Positions 32,577-40,532 of a DNA stretch of 64,000 nt are shown piece after piece. Made by a program: the position numbers and the translations under genes. This DNA is from Nitrososphaerota archaeon (GTDB lineage Archaea; Thermoproteota; Nitrososphaeria; Nitrososphaerales; UBA183), in contig DAHXUN010000003.1 in assembly GCA_027386095.1 (NCBI GenBank), positions 1-64,000 of the forward strand. Direction: 5' to 3'. The first letter of the stretch is position 1, and each line of letters opens with the position of its first letter. The notes beneath the pieces are model-generated. The model was not told the origin of the DNA and made no database searches. It saw only the letters and a list, made by a program, of their open reading frames with translations.

Positions 32577-32699
32577 CCCCTCTGGGGTGGAACCCCAGCC
32601 CTTTTCCTTTCCGGTGTCTCCCGGAGGGGTGGCGCTTTACCCTTCGTGTTGCCCATCGTGTTACGGGGACGGGAGTGGCCGGCGGCCCGGTGGGGCTCT

Positions 32700-33338
32700 T
32701 CAGAGCGTCGAGAACAGGATACCTATGGCATAGAGTAAGACGCCTGCTGTCGCCCCCACGGCTGCCGATTCAAAGCCAGACCTCGGCCTGAAGTTACGAG
32801 GCACGAAAGCCCTAGAACCCAGGGCAAACAACGCGACGAGCGACAGCGTCACGGACGCCCCGAGCGCGTCAGCTCTGGGGAGAAGGATGAGGTACGGCGA
32901 AAGCGAGAGGATGGAAAGCAAGAAGAACGCCAATCCTGCGGCGAGTGCATGGCCGTAAGGGTCAGTGTTGACGTCTTCGGCATTCACGCGCAGCTCTCTT
33001 CGCAGCATCTCCCTTAGCCAGAGCTCCTTGTCTTTCTTCAGCCTCCCCATTATGACTTCGACTTCGCGTCCGCCGTAGCCGTCCTTCTTCAGCAGGTCAG
33101 CCATCTCCTGCATCTCCTCTTCAGGCTCCGTCTCGATCTCCATCTTCTCCCTCGCCAAGTCAATCTTGAGCGAGTCCACCTCGGTCCTCCTGGAGAGGTA
33201 GCTGCTGAAGAACATAGAAAGGGCGCCTGCGACGGCAAAGGCGACGCCCGCTACCGCTATGGTCCCGAACGCCAGGCCTGCTCCGTTGAGTGCAGAGGTC
33301 ATCGCCACCCCCTCGATCGCTCCGTCGCTCCCACCCAA
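32700..33338 (-). CDS. VIT1/CCC1-family transporter
   Basis: The 212-residue protein has the family start LGGSDGAIEGVAMTSALNGA, a cytoplasmic charged loop rich in Glu and Lys (MEIETEPEEEMQEMADLLKK) that in VIT1 binds iron or manganese, and three C-terminal helices. In-frame upstream sequence RNLLDRIVLGGSDG looks family-like but lacks a standard start codon, so the true start may be non-canonical. A TATA-like box at about 33430 fits a start near 33400. It probably exports or stores divalent metal. Confidence 0.75.
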   Translation of the reverse strand: MGGSDGAIEGVAMTSALNGAGLAFGTIAVAGVAFAVAGALSMFFSSYLSRRTEVDSLKIDLAREKMEIETEPEEEMQEMADLLKKDGYGGREVEVIMGRLKKDKELWLREMLRRELRVNAEDVNTDPYGHALAAGLAFFLLSILSLSPYLILLPRADALGASVTLSLVALFALGSRAFVPRNFRPRSGFESAAVGATAGVLLYAIGILFSTL

Positions 33339-33564
33339 GACTATCCTGTCTAGGAGGTTGCGAGCTGGAATGTGGGGGTGCTTCTCTTCGGGGCTGGTGG
33401 GCAGTTCGACTCGCCTGAGTCGTTCGGCTGTTCTTATTTAGAAGTTGGCGCCTGTACAAAGGGTCGGCGCGGCCTGGCTCGCACTTAGATTTCGCCTGAC
33501 GCAGGACCCTCCTCGTCATGCATAGGCTCATTCTTAAAAGCCGAGACGCGTAACGGCTGCCGTC

Positions 33565-33687
33565 ATGACACTGGACGAAAAAATCCGGTACGGGATGATT
33601 GCCCTGACTGGCGCAAGCATTGTTTTTGCGTCGTTGGGCCTCAAGGTCGGGCCGCTTGAAGTAATCGGCGGCTTCGGTGTCAGCTAG
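33565..33687 (+). CDS. 40-residue single-pass membrane protein
   Basis: ATG at 33565 opens TLDEKIRYGMIALTGASIVF and ends in VIGGFGVS and TAG. It has one hydrophobic helix. AT-rich TTCTTAAAAG at 33531-33540 lies 25-34 bp upstream. The stop codon and last residues lie in a palindrome shared with the convergent Lrp-like gene. The length, promoter and hairpin make it a credible short gene. Confidence 0.6.
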   Translation: MTLDEKIRYGMIALTGASIVFASLGLKVGPLEVIGGFGVS

Positions 33688-33702
33688 GCGCTCCTAGCTG
33701 AC
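33679..33702. terminator. Palindrome containing the stop codons of two convergent genes
   Basis: GTCAGCTAGG (33679-33688) and CCTAGCTGAC (33693-33702) are perfect reverse complements with a 4-nt CGCT loop, followed on the plus strand by a TGTTTTTA tract. Both flanking genes end Gly-Val-Ser-stop inside it, so the hairpin encodes the C-termini of both and may terminate both transcripts. Confidence 0.75.
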
Positions 33703-34836
33703 CCCTGTTTTTATCTGGACCATCAGCTGTTCGAATTTCGACAACATGTTCTCTCCGTCGAGTTTCCACTGCTTCTTAGTAGGGTCGTACAACTGATAGG
33801 CTATGGTGAAGCGGGCAGCCTCTGATTGGTCAATTGGGTAAACGCCGGTCCTGTCTTTCAGCCCATGGGTGGCGTTCCCGATGAACTGAAGCGCTTCTAC
33901 CACGCTGTCGACTGGGAATGCGAACTCCGCGAAGTAGCTGCCGCCGCCGGCTTCCCCCCAAATGAACGGCAGCCTGTTGAGCCCGCGTCTGAGCGTCATT
34001 GTCTCAAGTTCACCGAGTTCTCTGACGAAGAGGTCCACGGCGAAATACCTGTGTCTTCGGTGCAGAGCCTTCTCGAGGGTGTAGTCGTACCTTGTCCCCA
34101 TCCAGTTGACCGTGTACCCTGATATCAGCTTCCTGGCGATGACGTGAGAGGAGTAATGCCAAGCGAGCTTCTTGTAGTTCACGTTCAGCTTGTCAGAGAT
34201 CTCTTTGAGGGACTTGTTCGCGTCCATCTGTAACTCCTTCACTATCAGGAGGTCCACGCCGTCGAATCTGCCCCTCTCTGAAGGGACGCCGGCTGCAGCT
34301 TGGAAGTCTTCAGGGCCCCTCCCCTGCCAGTCGAAGTCCCACCTTCCCGTGTCGAAGTCGTAGTGCTCCGCCTTCATCGGGACGGTGCGGAACCAGTCGA
34401 ACTCGTAGACTTCAAGACGAGTGAACATGCCCTTCTCTTCCAGCCCTCTGAAGAGGTCGCGGGCTTCACGGACGTGCTCTTCAGGGATGCTGAAGTTGAT
34501 CACGTACTCCCCGCCTACCAAGGTCTTCGCGAAGCCGACGACGTAGCAGAGTTCGTGCATGGCCGTGAAGATAGCATGGGCATATCCTCTGTAGGGCTCT
34601 GCCACGTCCGCTATGGCCATCATCCGCCTCAGGCCAAGCTTTTCGTGGTCGACGGCCGCCTGAACAGCTATGCCGCGGTTGACGATCTTCTCCTTGTACC
34701 TGTAGCGTACAGACTCCTTGAATTGCCCCAGCTTCCTCGAAATCTCCGGGACATCAGGACCGAGAACAGAGAGAAGCTTCACCAGTTGCACTGTCCTCGT
34801 ATTCGTGCTGTCAATCTCCTGTCCTATTGCCGTCAT
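33694..34836 (-). CDS. Lrp/AsnC-like regulator with duplicated winged helices
   Basis: The protein (ATG at 34836, TAIGQEIDSTNTRTVQLVKL) has an HTH with PDVPEISRKLGQFKESVRYR, a sensor-like middle (MAIADVAEPYRGYAHAIFTA and VVGFAKTLVGGEYVINFSI), then a second HTH LLIVKELQMDANKSLKEISD and a C-terminal beta-alpha part. The frame is open to 34974, but the extra 46 residues are disordered and overlap the promoter zone. It is divergent from the ACT-V4R gene and probably regulates it. It ends in the palindrome at 33679. Confidence 0.7.
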   Translation of the reverse strand: MTAIGQEIDSTNTRTVQLVKLLSVLGPDVPEISRKLGQFKESVRYRYKEKIVNRGIAVQAAVDHEKLGLRRMMAIADVAEPYRGYAHAIFTAMHELCYVVGFAKTLVGGEYVINFSIPEEHVREARDLFRGLEEKGMFTRLEVYEFDWFRTVPMKAEHYDFDTGRWDFDWQGRGPEDFQAAAGVPSERGRFDGVDLLIVKELQMDANKSLKEISDKLNVNYKKLAWHYSSHVIARKLISGYTVNWMGTRYDYTLEKALHRRHRYFAVDLFVRELGELETMTLRRGLNRLPFIWGEAGGGSYFAEFAFPVDSVVEALQFIGNATHGLKDRTGVYPIDQSEAARFTIAYQLYDPTKKQWKLDGENMLSKFEQLMVQIKTGVS

Positions 34837-35012
34837 GTCCTCCTCCAGGGTACCTGAAGACGGCGCTCCTCGAGCGGATTTACGCGGTGTAGATTCCAAA
34901 TCCGTAGTCTTGATATCTCGCTCCCCGGTGGGACTACAGCCCTGTTCCACAGGGCGCTGTACCAAAGATAGCATTTATTAAGAATATACATCAGGGGTCA
35001 GACCAATCGGTC

Positions 35013-35849
35013 ATGCATTATCCGAAGAACATAGAGATATGGGAATATGCTCCAGGTCGCAGGCTGGCTGAGATAGTCATCAGGATTAGAAACGAGAAGG
35101 GAGCCCTCGCAAGGTGCAGTCAGGTTGTCAGTGACTGCGGCGTAAACGTCCTTACAGGCTTTTTCACCGCGCCGGGGCGGTCGAATACAGCGACCCTGAG
35201 CTTCTTCGCTGACATCACGGACGCTGAAGAGGGGCTTTCGGGCTTGAAGAAGTCGCTGCAGTCCATGGATTTCATTGAATCTGTTGACGCCATCGCAGCG
35301 GAGGACGGGTTCATGGTGGACAAACAGCATTTTCCCGTGCAGTGGGCCGGCCGGAAGGGGATAATCATGAGGGCCGACGCGCTGAACGAAATGCTGAACA
35401 GACTGTGGACCGTGTTCGGGACCGGCGCGGCGACCATAATAGACCAGATGGCGGAGGCAATGGGACGGCACTCGGCAAAGGAGATCGCGGAAGACTTCGG
35501 GGCGAAGTTCGCGGTCGGACAACTCGACGAGCTAATCGGGACCTATTCTGCTCTAGGATACGCCGACGTATCGATAGAACGAGGCAAGACCTCGGACTTC
35601 CCTATAGTGGTGAACGCGAAGGAGCTTTTCGAATGCGAGTCGAACTCGAAGCAGAACTTACACAGGAGGAGCACGTTCTTCAGGGCGCACCTTCGGGGGT
35701 TCATGTCGGGGACTTTCAGCAGGACCTTCGAGGTGAACGAGGTCCAGTGCCTGACTGAGGAGGACGAAGTCTGCTCATTCAGGGTGGCGCTTTCAGAGTC
35801 GGTCGCCCCTCGCCTTCTGCGAAGCGTTCCGAACGCCCACTCTGAATAA
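35013..35849 (+). CDS. ACT-V4R domain protein
   Basis: The 278-residue protein has an N-terminal ACT-like domain (LAEIVIRIRNEKGALARCSQ) that could bind an amino acid or other small ligand, and a C-terminal V4R domain with a cysteine (KELFECESNSK) and later CLTEEDEVCSFRV. V4R domains bind hydrocarbons, bacteriochlorophyll precursors or metal in other proteins. It is divergent from the Lrp-like gene, with an AT-rich promoter (ATTTATTAAGAATATAC) at about 34974-34990. It may be a ligand-sensing regulator without DNA-binding domain. Confidence 0.75.
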   Translation: MHYPKNIEIWEYAPGRRLAEIVIRIRNEKGALARCSQVVSDCGVNVLTGFFTAPGRSNTATLSFFADITDAEEGLSGLKKSLQSMDFIESVDAIAAEDGFMVDKQHFPVQWAGRKGIIMRADALNEMLNRLWTVFGTGAATIIDQMAEAMGRHSAKEIAEDFGAKFAVGQLDELIGTYSALGYADVSIERGKTSDFPIVVNAKELFECESNSKQNLHRRSTFFRAHLRGFMSGTFSRTFEVNEVQCLTEEDEVCSFRVALSESVAPRLLRSVPNAHSE

Positions 35850-35891
35850 CGCGCCAAACTTTAAACCGCCTGCGGAGCCCGCCTCCCCCCG

Positions 35892-36455
35892 TTGTCTCTG
35901 AAGGACAGGCGCGGGGAGTACGATTGGCCGCCCACCATGATTGACCGCGTCAGTCTGGTCACCGACAAAAAGAACTACGCCTCAGAGGACACTGTGAAAG
36001 TCAACGTCGCCTATAGAGTCGTCGGGGGGCTGAGGGAAGCTTTCCACCCAGACGTGTGGACGGTCGCCTGGGAAGACTTCGACAAGAGGATGCCTCTCAC
36101 CGTCAGGCTTACCCTGGGTGCAAGGAGGGGGATCCGCCCGCGGAAGCTCGATGAGGTCAAGAAAGAAGTGCGGAGGGCGAGCTTCTATTGGAGCCGTGAC
36201 CCGGACCTACCTTATCGCATCTGGGCGATGATTATGCCCGAAGACGGCGGTCCCCCCAAGATACCCAGAAATGTGGAGGACGCAAGGTCCAAGATGTTCG
36301 ACTTTGAGAAGGAGTTCAGATTCCCCGCTTCGTCACTTGGGCCAGGGCACCACGGGCTCTTCGCCGGGGTATGGGTGCGATGGGGAAGGAGGAGCTTCAT
36401 AGAGAAGGGTGCAGTCGAGTCGACGTCGAAGCCTGTGGTGGTAGAAATTGAGTGA
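35892..36455 (+). CDS. Hypothetical beta-rich protein
   Basis: The 187-residue protein has DRVSLVTDKKNYASEDTVKV, a repeated beta-strand pattern like arrestin or Ig folds, and ends in GHHGLFAGVWVRWGRRSFIE. Trp, Tyr and Phe are abundant. TTG at 35892 follows an AT-rich box (AAACTTTAAA, about 35857-35866). An ATG at 35937 is an alternative start. It overlaps the OsmC gene by 8 bp, so the two are co-transcribed. Confidence 0.6.
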   Translation: MSLKDRRGEYDWPPTMIDRVSLVTDKKNYASEDTVKVNVAYRVVGGLREAFHPDVWTVAWEDFDKRMPLTVRLTLGARRGIRPRKLDEVKKEVRRASFYWSRDPDLPYRIWAMIMPEDGGPPKIPRNVEDARSKMFDFEKEFRFPASSLGPGHHGLFAGVWVRWGRRSFIEKGAVESTSKPVVVEIE

Positions 36456-36870
36456 CAGAGAATGGCAAGCGGAGGTCGACTGGAACGGGGACAACGTCTT
36501 CTTAGGCTCTGACGCAGCTGGGCACACAGTAGTCTTCGACGCAATGCAAGATAAGCAGAAAGGCATCGGTCCGATGACCGCCCTCCTCGCCTCTCTCGGC
36601 GCCTGCACAGGGATGGACATAGTGGCAATCCTCAAGAAACGAAAACAGAAACTGGCCTCGTTAAGGATTCTAGTCTCGGGGGAGAGGCCTGAGCACGGCC
36701 TCCCAAAGCCTTGGACGTCTATACACATCAAGTACCTCCTGTCTGGCGCGGACCTTGAGAAGCGCTACGTGGAGGAAGCCATCAGAGACAGCACAGAGAA
36801 GTTCTGCAGCGTGGGTGCGACAGTCCAGCCCACCGCGAAGATTACCCACTCTTATGAGATAGTCCCCTAA
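36448..36870 (+). CDS. OsmC-family protein
   Basis: The 140-residue protein matches OsmC/Ohr-like peroxidases: GHTVVFDAMQDKQKGIGPMT, ALLASLGACTGMDIVAILKK (first active cysteine in GACTG), and STEKFCSVGATVQPTAKITH (second cysteine in EKFC). They reduce organic hydroperoxides by a cysteine pair. A TTG start at 36448 overlaps the preceding gene by 8 bp. Its 3' end overlaps the convergent MDR gene by 4 bp. Confidence 0.85.
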   Translation: MSDREWQAEVDWNGDNVFLGSDAAGHTVVFDAMQDKQKGIGPMTALLASLGACTGMDIVAILKKRKQKLASLRILVSGERPEHGLPKPWTSIHIKYLLSGADLEKRYVEEAIRDSTEKFCSVGATVQPTAKITHSYEIVP

Positions 36871-37895
36871 ACCTTCAGGACTATCTTCCCGAAGTGCCTG
36901 CTCGACTCCATCCGGGACTGGGCGGCGCTCGCCTCGGCGAGGGGATACACCGAGTCCACCACAGTCTTCAGCCTCCCGGCCTTGAACAGGTCTACCACCT
37001 CCAACAGCTCCCCCATCCCCGCCATGAAGCTCCCGTAGATGGTCAGCTCCTTGTTGTAGACGAACCTGAGGTCCGTGGTCACCTCTGCCCCCGTGGTCGC
37101 ACCGCATGTGACCAGCCTCCCCCCCTTCGCTAGCGCCTTCACGCTCCCCTGCCAGGTCGACCTCCCAACGTGCTCGATCACCACGTCGACTCCTCTCTTG
37201 CCTGTAATCCGTCGGGTCTCGGTCAGGACGTCTTGGGAGTAGTGGTCTATCACCTCGTCGGCGCCGAGGGCGCGCGCCCTCTTCGCCTTCTCCTGGTCCC
37301 CCGCTGTGGCGATGACCTTCGCTCCGAAGAGCTTTGCCACCTCGACGGCCGCCGAGCCCACTCCTGAGTTGGCGCCGAGGATGAGGACGGTGTCTCGGGG
37401 GGTCACCCTTGCCTTTGTCACCAGCATATGATATGCGGTCTCGAACACCAAAGGGAACGAAGCGGCCTCTTCGAAAGACATCTGTTCCGGCTTCCTGATC
37501 AGGTGAGTCCTCCTGACCTTCACCAGCTCCGCGTACCCTCCGTCCACGCCGTATCCGATTATGGTGTAGTCCCTGCACTGGTCGTCCTTTCCAGAAAGGC
37601 ACCTGTCGCAGCGCCCGCACCCAATCCCCGGGTTGACTATGACCTCGTCTCCAGCCGCGAACTCCTTCTCTTCGGCAGGGACCCGTTCCACGACCCCTGC
37701 TATGTCGCTCCCGGAGATGTGTGGCAGCGGGATCATGACGTTTGGCAGCCCATTCCTTGCCCAAATGTCCAGATGGTTCAGCGCGCACGCCTTCACCCTT
37801 ACCAGCGCCTCGTCCGCGCTCGGAGACGGGTCGGGGGCGTCTTCATACTTCAGCACCTCGGGGCCGCCATGGCTGTGGAACCTGACTGCCTTCAA
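36867..37895 (-). CDS. Zinc-containing medium-chain dehydrogenase/reductase
   Basis: The 342-residue enzyme begins MKAVRFHSHGGPEVLKYEDA and has HISGSDIAGVVERV, the structural zinc lobe NPGIGCGRCDRCLSGKDDQC, and the NAD(P)H fold (VLILGANSGVGSAAVEVAKL). It likely reduces or oxidises a carbonyl compound, and resembles quinone-oxidoreductase/crotonyl-type MDR proteins. The catalytic-zinc ligands are not complete by eye (ALNHLDIW in place of the usual Cys), so it may be a reductase without catalytic zinc. Confidence 0.85.
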   Translation of the reverse strand: MKAVRFHSHGGPEVLKYEDAPDPSPSADEALVRVKACALNHLDIWARNGLPNVMIPLPHISGSDIAGVVERVPAEEKEFAAGDEVIVNPGIGCGRCDRCLSGKDDQCRDYTIIGYGVDGGYAELVKVRRTHLIRKPEQMSFEEAASFPLVFETAYHMLVTKARVTPRDTVLILGANSGVGSAAVEVAKLFGAKVIATAGDQEKAKRARALGADEVIDHYSQDVLTETRRITGKRGVDVVIEHVGRSTWQGSVKALAKGGRLVTCGATTGAEVTTDLRFVYNKELTIYGSFMAGMGELLEVVDLFKAGRLKTVVDSVYPLAEASAAQSRMESSRHFGKIVLKV

Positions 37896-37986
37896 CGCCC
37901 TGGCTACCTTTCGCGCTTATTTCCGCTTTGCCAGGACACTTTCGGCGAGCCCTCTATCTTTCGTTCTATTGAACACATGACTAAGG

Positions 37987-37993
37987 TTATAAG
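37987..37993 (+). promoter_or_regulatory. TATA box for cdc6
   Basis: TTATAAG lies 28-34 bp upstream of the ATG at 38021, so the transcript is nearly leaderless. Confidence 0.55.
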
Positions 37994-38020
37994 AGAAATT
38001 GGGGGAATCTCGCAACTCTC

Positions 38021-40249
38021 ATGACGCTCCCGCGTTCGGTTTTCAGAGACGAAGCCATTCTCCTGCAGGAGTACCTCCCGCATCAGATACCTCACCGTGA
38101 AGCGCAGCTAAAGAGGCTCGAACTCTACTTTCAGGGGGTCGCGCAGAACGCCTCCAAGGCCAGCCAGACAGTCATGATAACCGGGCCTGTGGGCTGTCAC
38201 AGAAAGGGGCAACTCGTTTTGATGTTCGACGGTTCAATGAAGCGCGTCGAAGATGTGGTTCAAGGAGACTTGTTGATGGGTCCAGATAGCGCTCCCAGGC
38301 GTGTCCTAGAAACAATACGCGGCTTTGGGAAGATGGTCGAGGTGCGGCCCACACAGGGGAAGCCATTCGTGGTCTCAGAAGACCATATACTCACCGTGAT
38401 ACAAACCCGCCTGAAGAAGGGCTCGTGCAAGCCGTCCGAAGACCCCGAAGGGGTCATCAAAGACATCCCGATAAGCGAGTTGTTGGAGCTTCCGAAACGA
38501 CTCGTCGGCCCTAAGGCGGTCTACAAGCTGGTTAGAACAGGGGTTGATTTCCCTAAGATCCCAGAAGGGCCGATTGACCCGCATCTTCTCGGCGTATACT
38601 TGGGAGATGGAGCAAGCACAGATGGCAGCATCGGTGTTGCTTCTGGTCAAAAGATAGCAGCCACCACAAGGGCACAGTCGGAAATGCATGCGCAATCAGT
38701 GCTACAGCATCCAGTGGGCAATGCACGGCAATACATGTTGGCCGTGGAACGAACAGGCGGGCAAACGCTGACGGATACGACCGCCAGAGGTTTGGTAGCA
38801 CTGGGGCTCAACGTAACACCCGATTCGGAGTTCATTCCACTCCAGTACAAATTTGGCTCGAGAGAGACGCGTCTAGGGGTACTGGCTGGGTTGCTCGACA
38901 CAGATGGCCGACTGGCGCGGGGATGTTTCGACATCATCACAAGGTCGAAAACGCTGGCCGAGGACGTCGCGTTCGTGTCTAGAAGTCTTGGGTTCTATGC
39001 CTATGTCAGAGAGAAGCATTCCTGTGGTCGACCTGGACGCGAAGGACTGTACTACAGAGTTGGCATCGCGGGCGACCTCTCTAGGATACCTACCAGAGTC
39101 CAGAGGAGGCAGGCCGAGCAACGGAAACACAAGTCTGTCTTGAGGACCGGATTCACGCTCAAACCTCTAGGGGAGGAGGAGTACTTCGGTTTCAGAGTCG
39201 ATTCAGACCAGCGGTATCTTCTGGATGATTTCACCATAACTCATAATTCAGGGAAAACCATGCTGGCGAAGAAGCTGCTGCTCGAGTCGCTCCCGAGGAA
39301 AGCCGCGCTCCATGGGAACCTGGTCAAGGCCGTCCACGTCAACTGCAGGATAGACAGGACCCTCCAGGCCATCATGGTGAAGGCGTTGAAGTCGTTGGGG
39401 CAGAACTACCCCACCAGAGGCTACAGCTTCGAGGAGCTTCTCGCCGCGCTGGTCGACGAGCTGAGGAGCAATAGGATGCACCTAGTCATGGCCTTCGACG
39501 AAGTGGATTCGCTCGTGCTGTCTGATCCTGCATCGCTCTACACCATAACCAGGCTGAGGGAGATGTCACCAGGGGCCCAGGTCCTCTCATCGCTGCTCAT
39601 ATCGAAGACGACGGACTACCTCAAGAAGGTGGACCTGAGCACGTTGAGCTCCCTCCAATGGAACGAGATTGCCCTCGACAGCTACCCGTCGGAGCAGCTC
39701 GCTGACATCTTGAACTCGCGCAGCGAGGCTTTCAGCGACGGCGCCGTTGACGATGACATCATCCAGTTGGCTGCAGACATAGCAGGGACCTACGGAGATG
39801 CCAGGTACGCGCTGGATCTGCTCTGGCGCGCGGGAAAGCTGGCTGACGACTCCGGGTCCCCCCGCGTGCTGCCTGAGTACGTGAGGTCTGCCAAGGCTTC
39901 GCTCCCGCCGCAGCTGAGAAAGGAGGAGCTGTCTTACCTGACCACCCACCAGAAATTGCTGCTCATGGCCATCTCTTCGCTCCTGAAGAAGGAGGCCTCG
40001 ACCTATGTCACCATAGGGGAAGTGGAGAAGAGCTATTCTGCCCTCTGCGAGGGGAGGAATGTGGCTCCGTACCACCATACCCAGGTATGGAGCGACGTCA
40101 ACGAGCTGTCGAGGAAAGGTATCATCGAGACGCAGCTCTCTGGAAAGGGGGTGAGAGGGAGGACGACCATGATTGGGCTGTCTCTGGTATCGGCCAAGGA
40201 ACTGATGGGAGAGCTCGAGAAGGGGATGCTCGCAGACGTTCGAGCTTGA
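38021..40249 (+). CDS. cdc6: Orc1/Cdc6 replication initiator interrupted by an intein
   Basis: The precursor is 742 residues. Without the intein (residues 59-409) the mature protein would be 391 residues, typical for archaeal Orc1/Cdc6. N-terminal IPHREAQLKRLELYFQGV precedes the P-loop, which reads GPVG, then intein, then SGKT. The AAA+ core continues with Walker B (VMAFDEVDSLVLSD), sensor region DYLKKVDLSTL and a C-terminal winged helix (LLMAISSLLKKEASTY). Orc1/Cdc6 binds origin repeats and loads MCM. A nearby TATA box at 37987 implies a leaderless start. No origin repeats were recognised upstream. Confidence 0.93.
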   Translation: MTLPRSVFRDEAILLQEYLPHQIPHREAQLKRLELYFQGVAQNASKASQTVMITGPVGCHRKGQLVLMFDGSMKRVEDVVQGDLLMGPDSAPRRVLETIRGFGKMVEVRPTQGKPFVVSEDHILTVIQTRLKKGSCKPSEDPEGVIKDIPISELLELPKRLVGPKAVYKLVRTGVDFPKIPEGPIDPHLLGVYLGDGASTDGSIGVASGQKIAATTRAQSEMHAQSVLQHPVGNARQYMLAVERTGGQTLTDTTARGLVALGLNVTPDSEFIPLQYKFGSRETRLGVLAGLLDTDGRLARGCFDIITRSKTLAEDVAFVSRSLGFYAYVREKHSCGRPGREGLYYRVGIAGDLSRIPTRVQRRQAEQRKHKSVLRTGFTLKPLGEEEYFGFRVDSDQRYLLDDFTITHNSGKTMLAKKLLLESLPRKAALHGNLVKAVHVNCRIDRTLQAIMVKALKSLGQNYPTRGYSFEELLAALVDELRSNRMHLVMAFDEVDSLVLSDPASLYTITRLREMSPGAQVLSSLLISKTTDYLKKVDLSTLSSLQWNEIALDSYPSEQLADILNSRSEAFSDGAVDDDIIQLAADIAGTYGDARYALDLLWRAGKLADDSGSPRVLPEYVRSAKASLPPQLRKEELSYLTTHQKLLLMAISSLLKKEASTYVTIGEVEKSYSALCEGRNVAPYHHTQVWSDVNELSRKGIIETQLSGKGVRGRTTMIGLSLVSAKELMGELEKGMLADVRA
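38195..39247 (+). other. Intein with LAGLIDADG homing endonuclease in Cdc6 P-loop
   Basis: The 351-residue intein starts at Cys59 (CHRKGQLVLMFDG) and ends TITHN before Ser of SGKT, the standard Cys ... His-Asn | Ser splice junctions. It has block-B-like VSEDHILTV and block-F-like EYFGFRVDSDQRYLLDDF. Two dodecapeptides, HLLGVYLGDG and LAGLLDTDGRL, mark a LAGLIDADG endonuclease. It splits the ATP-binding loop of Cdc6, so no active initiator exists before splicing. Confidence 0.93.
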
Positions 40250-40280
40250 GAAGCTCCTGTCCTCCTACGGCAGGACCAAG

Positions 40281-40532
40281 GTGCTCACTATAATGCTCGA
40301 GACGGGAGAGCTCAATATCTCGGAGATAACCCGGAGGTCTGGGCTATCACACGGCTCAGCCTCCCGCCATCTCGAGTTCCTCACAAGGTCCGGGATACTG
40401 ACAGAGAAGCGCTTCAACAGGATAAGGATATTCAGGCTCGACCCAGCCAGCCCCATGGCAGGCGCCCTCTCCAGATTCTATGCCGATTGGAAGGAAGTAG
40501 GAGGGTCCGCCGAGGCGCTACCGCTAAACTAG
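40281..40532 (+). CDS. Winged-helix regulator
   Basis: The 83-residue protein contains ETGELNISEITRRSGLSHGS, then ASRHLEFLTRSGILTEKRFN and IFRLDPASP, a complete MarR/ArsR-like winged helix. The GTG at 40281 is used, but the frame upstream (EKLLSSYGRTKVLTIM) also looks coding and lacks a start codon, so the N-terminus may be longer. It starts 31 bp after cdc6 ends and may be co-transcribed. Confidence 0.7.
   Translation: MLTIMLETGELNISEITRRSGLSHGSASRHLEFLTRSGILTEKRFNRIRIFRLDPASPMAGALSRFYADWKEVGGSAEALPLN

Noticed and set aside
36670..37788. Long minus-strand frame of 372 codons
   Set aside because: Out-of-frame shadow of the zinc MDR gene, low-complexity Arg/Gly.
37896..38020. Possible replication origin upstream of cdc6
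   Set aside because: No repeated origin-recognition boxes are visible; only a TATA box and short AT-rich DNA.
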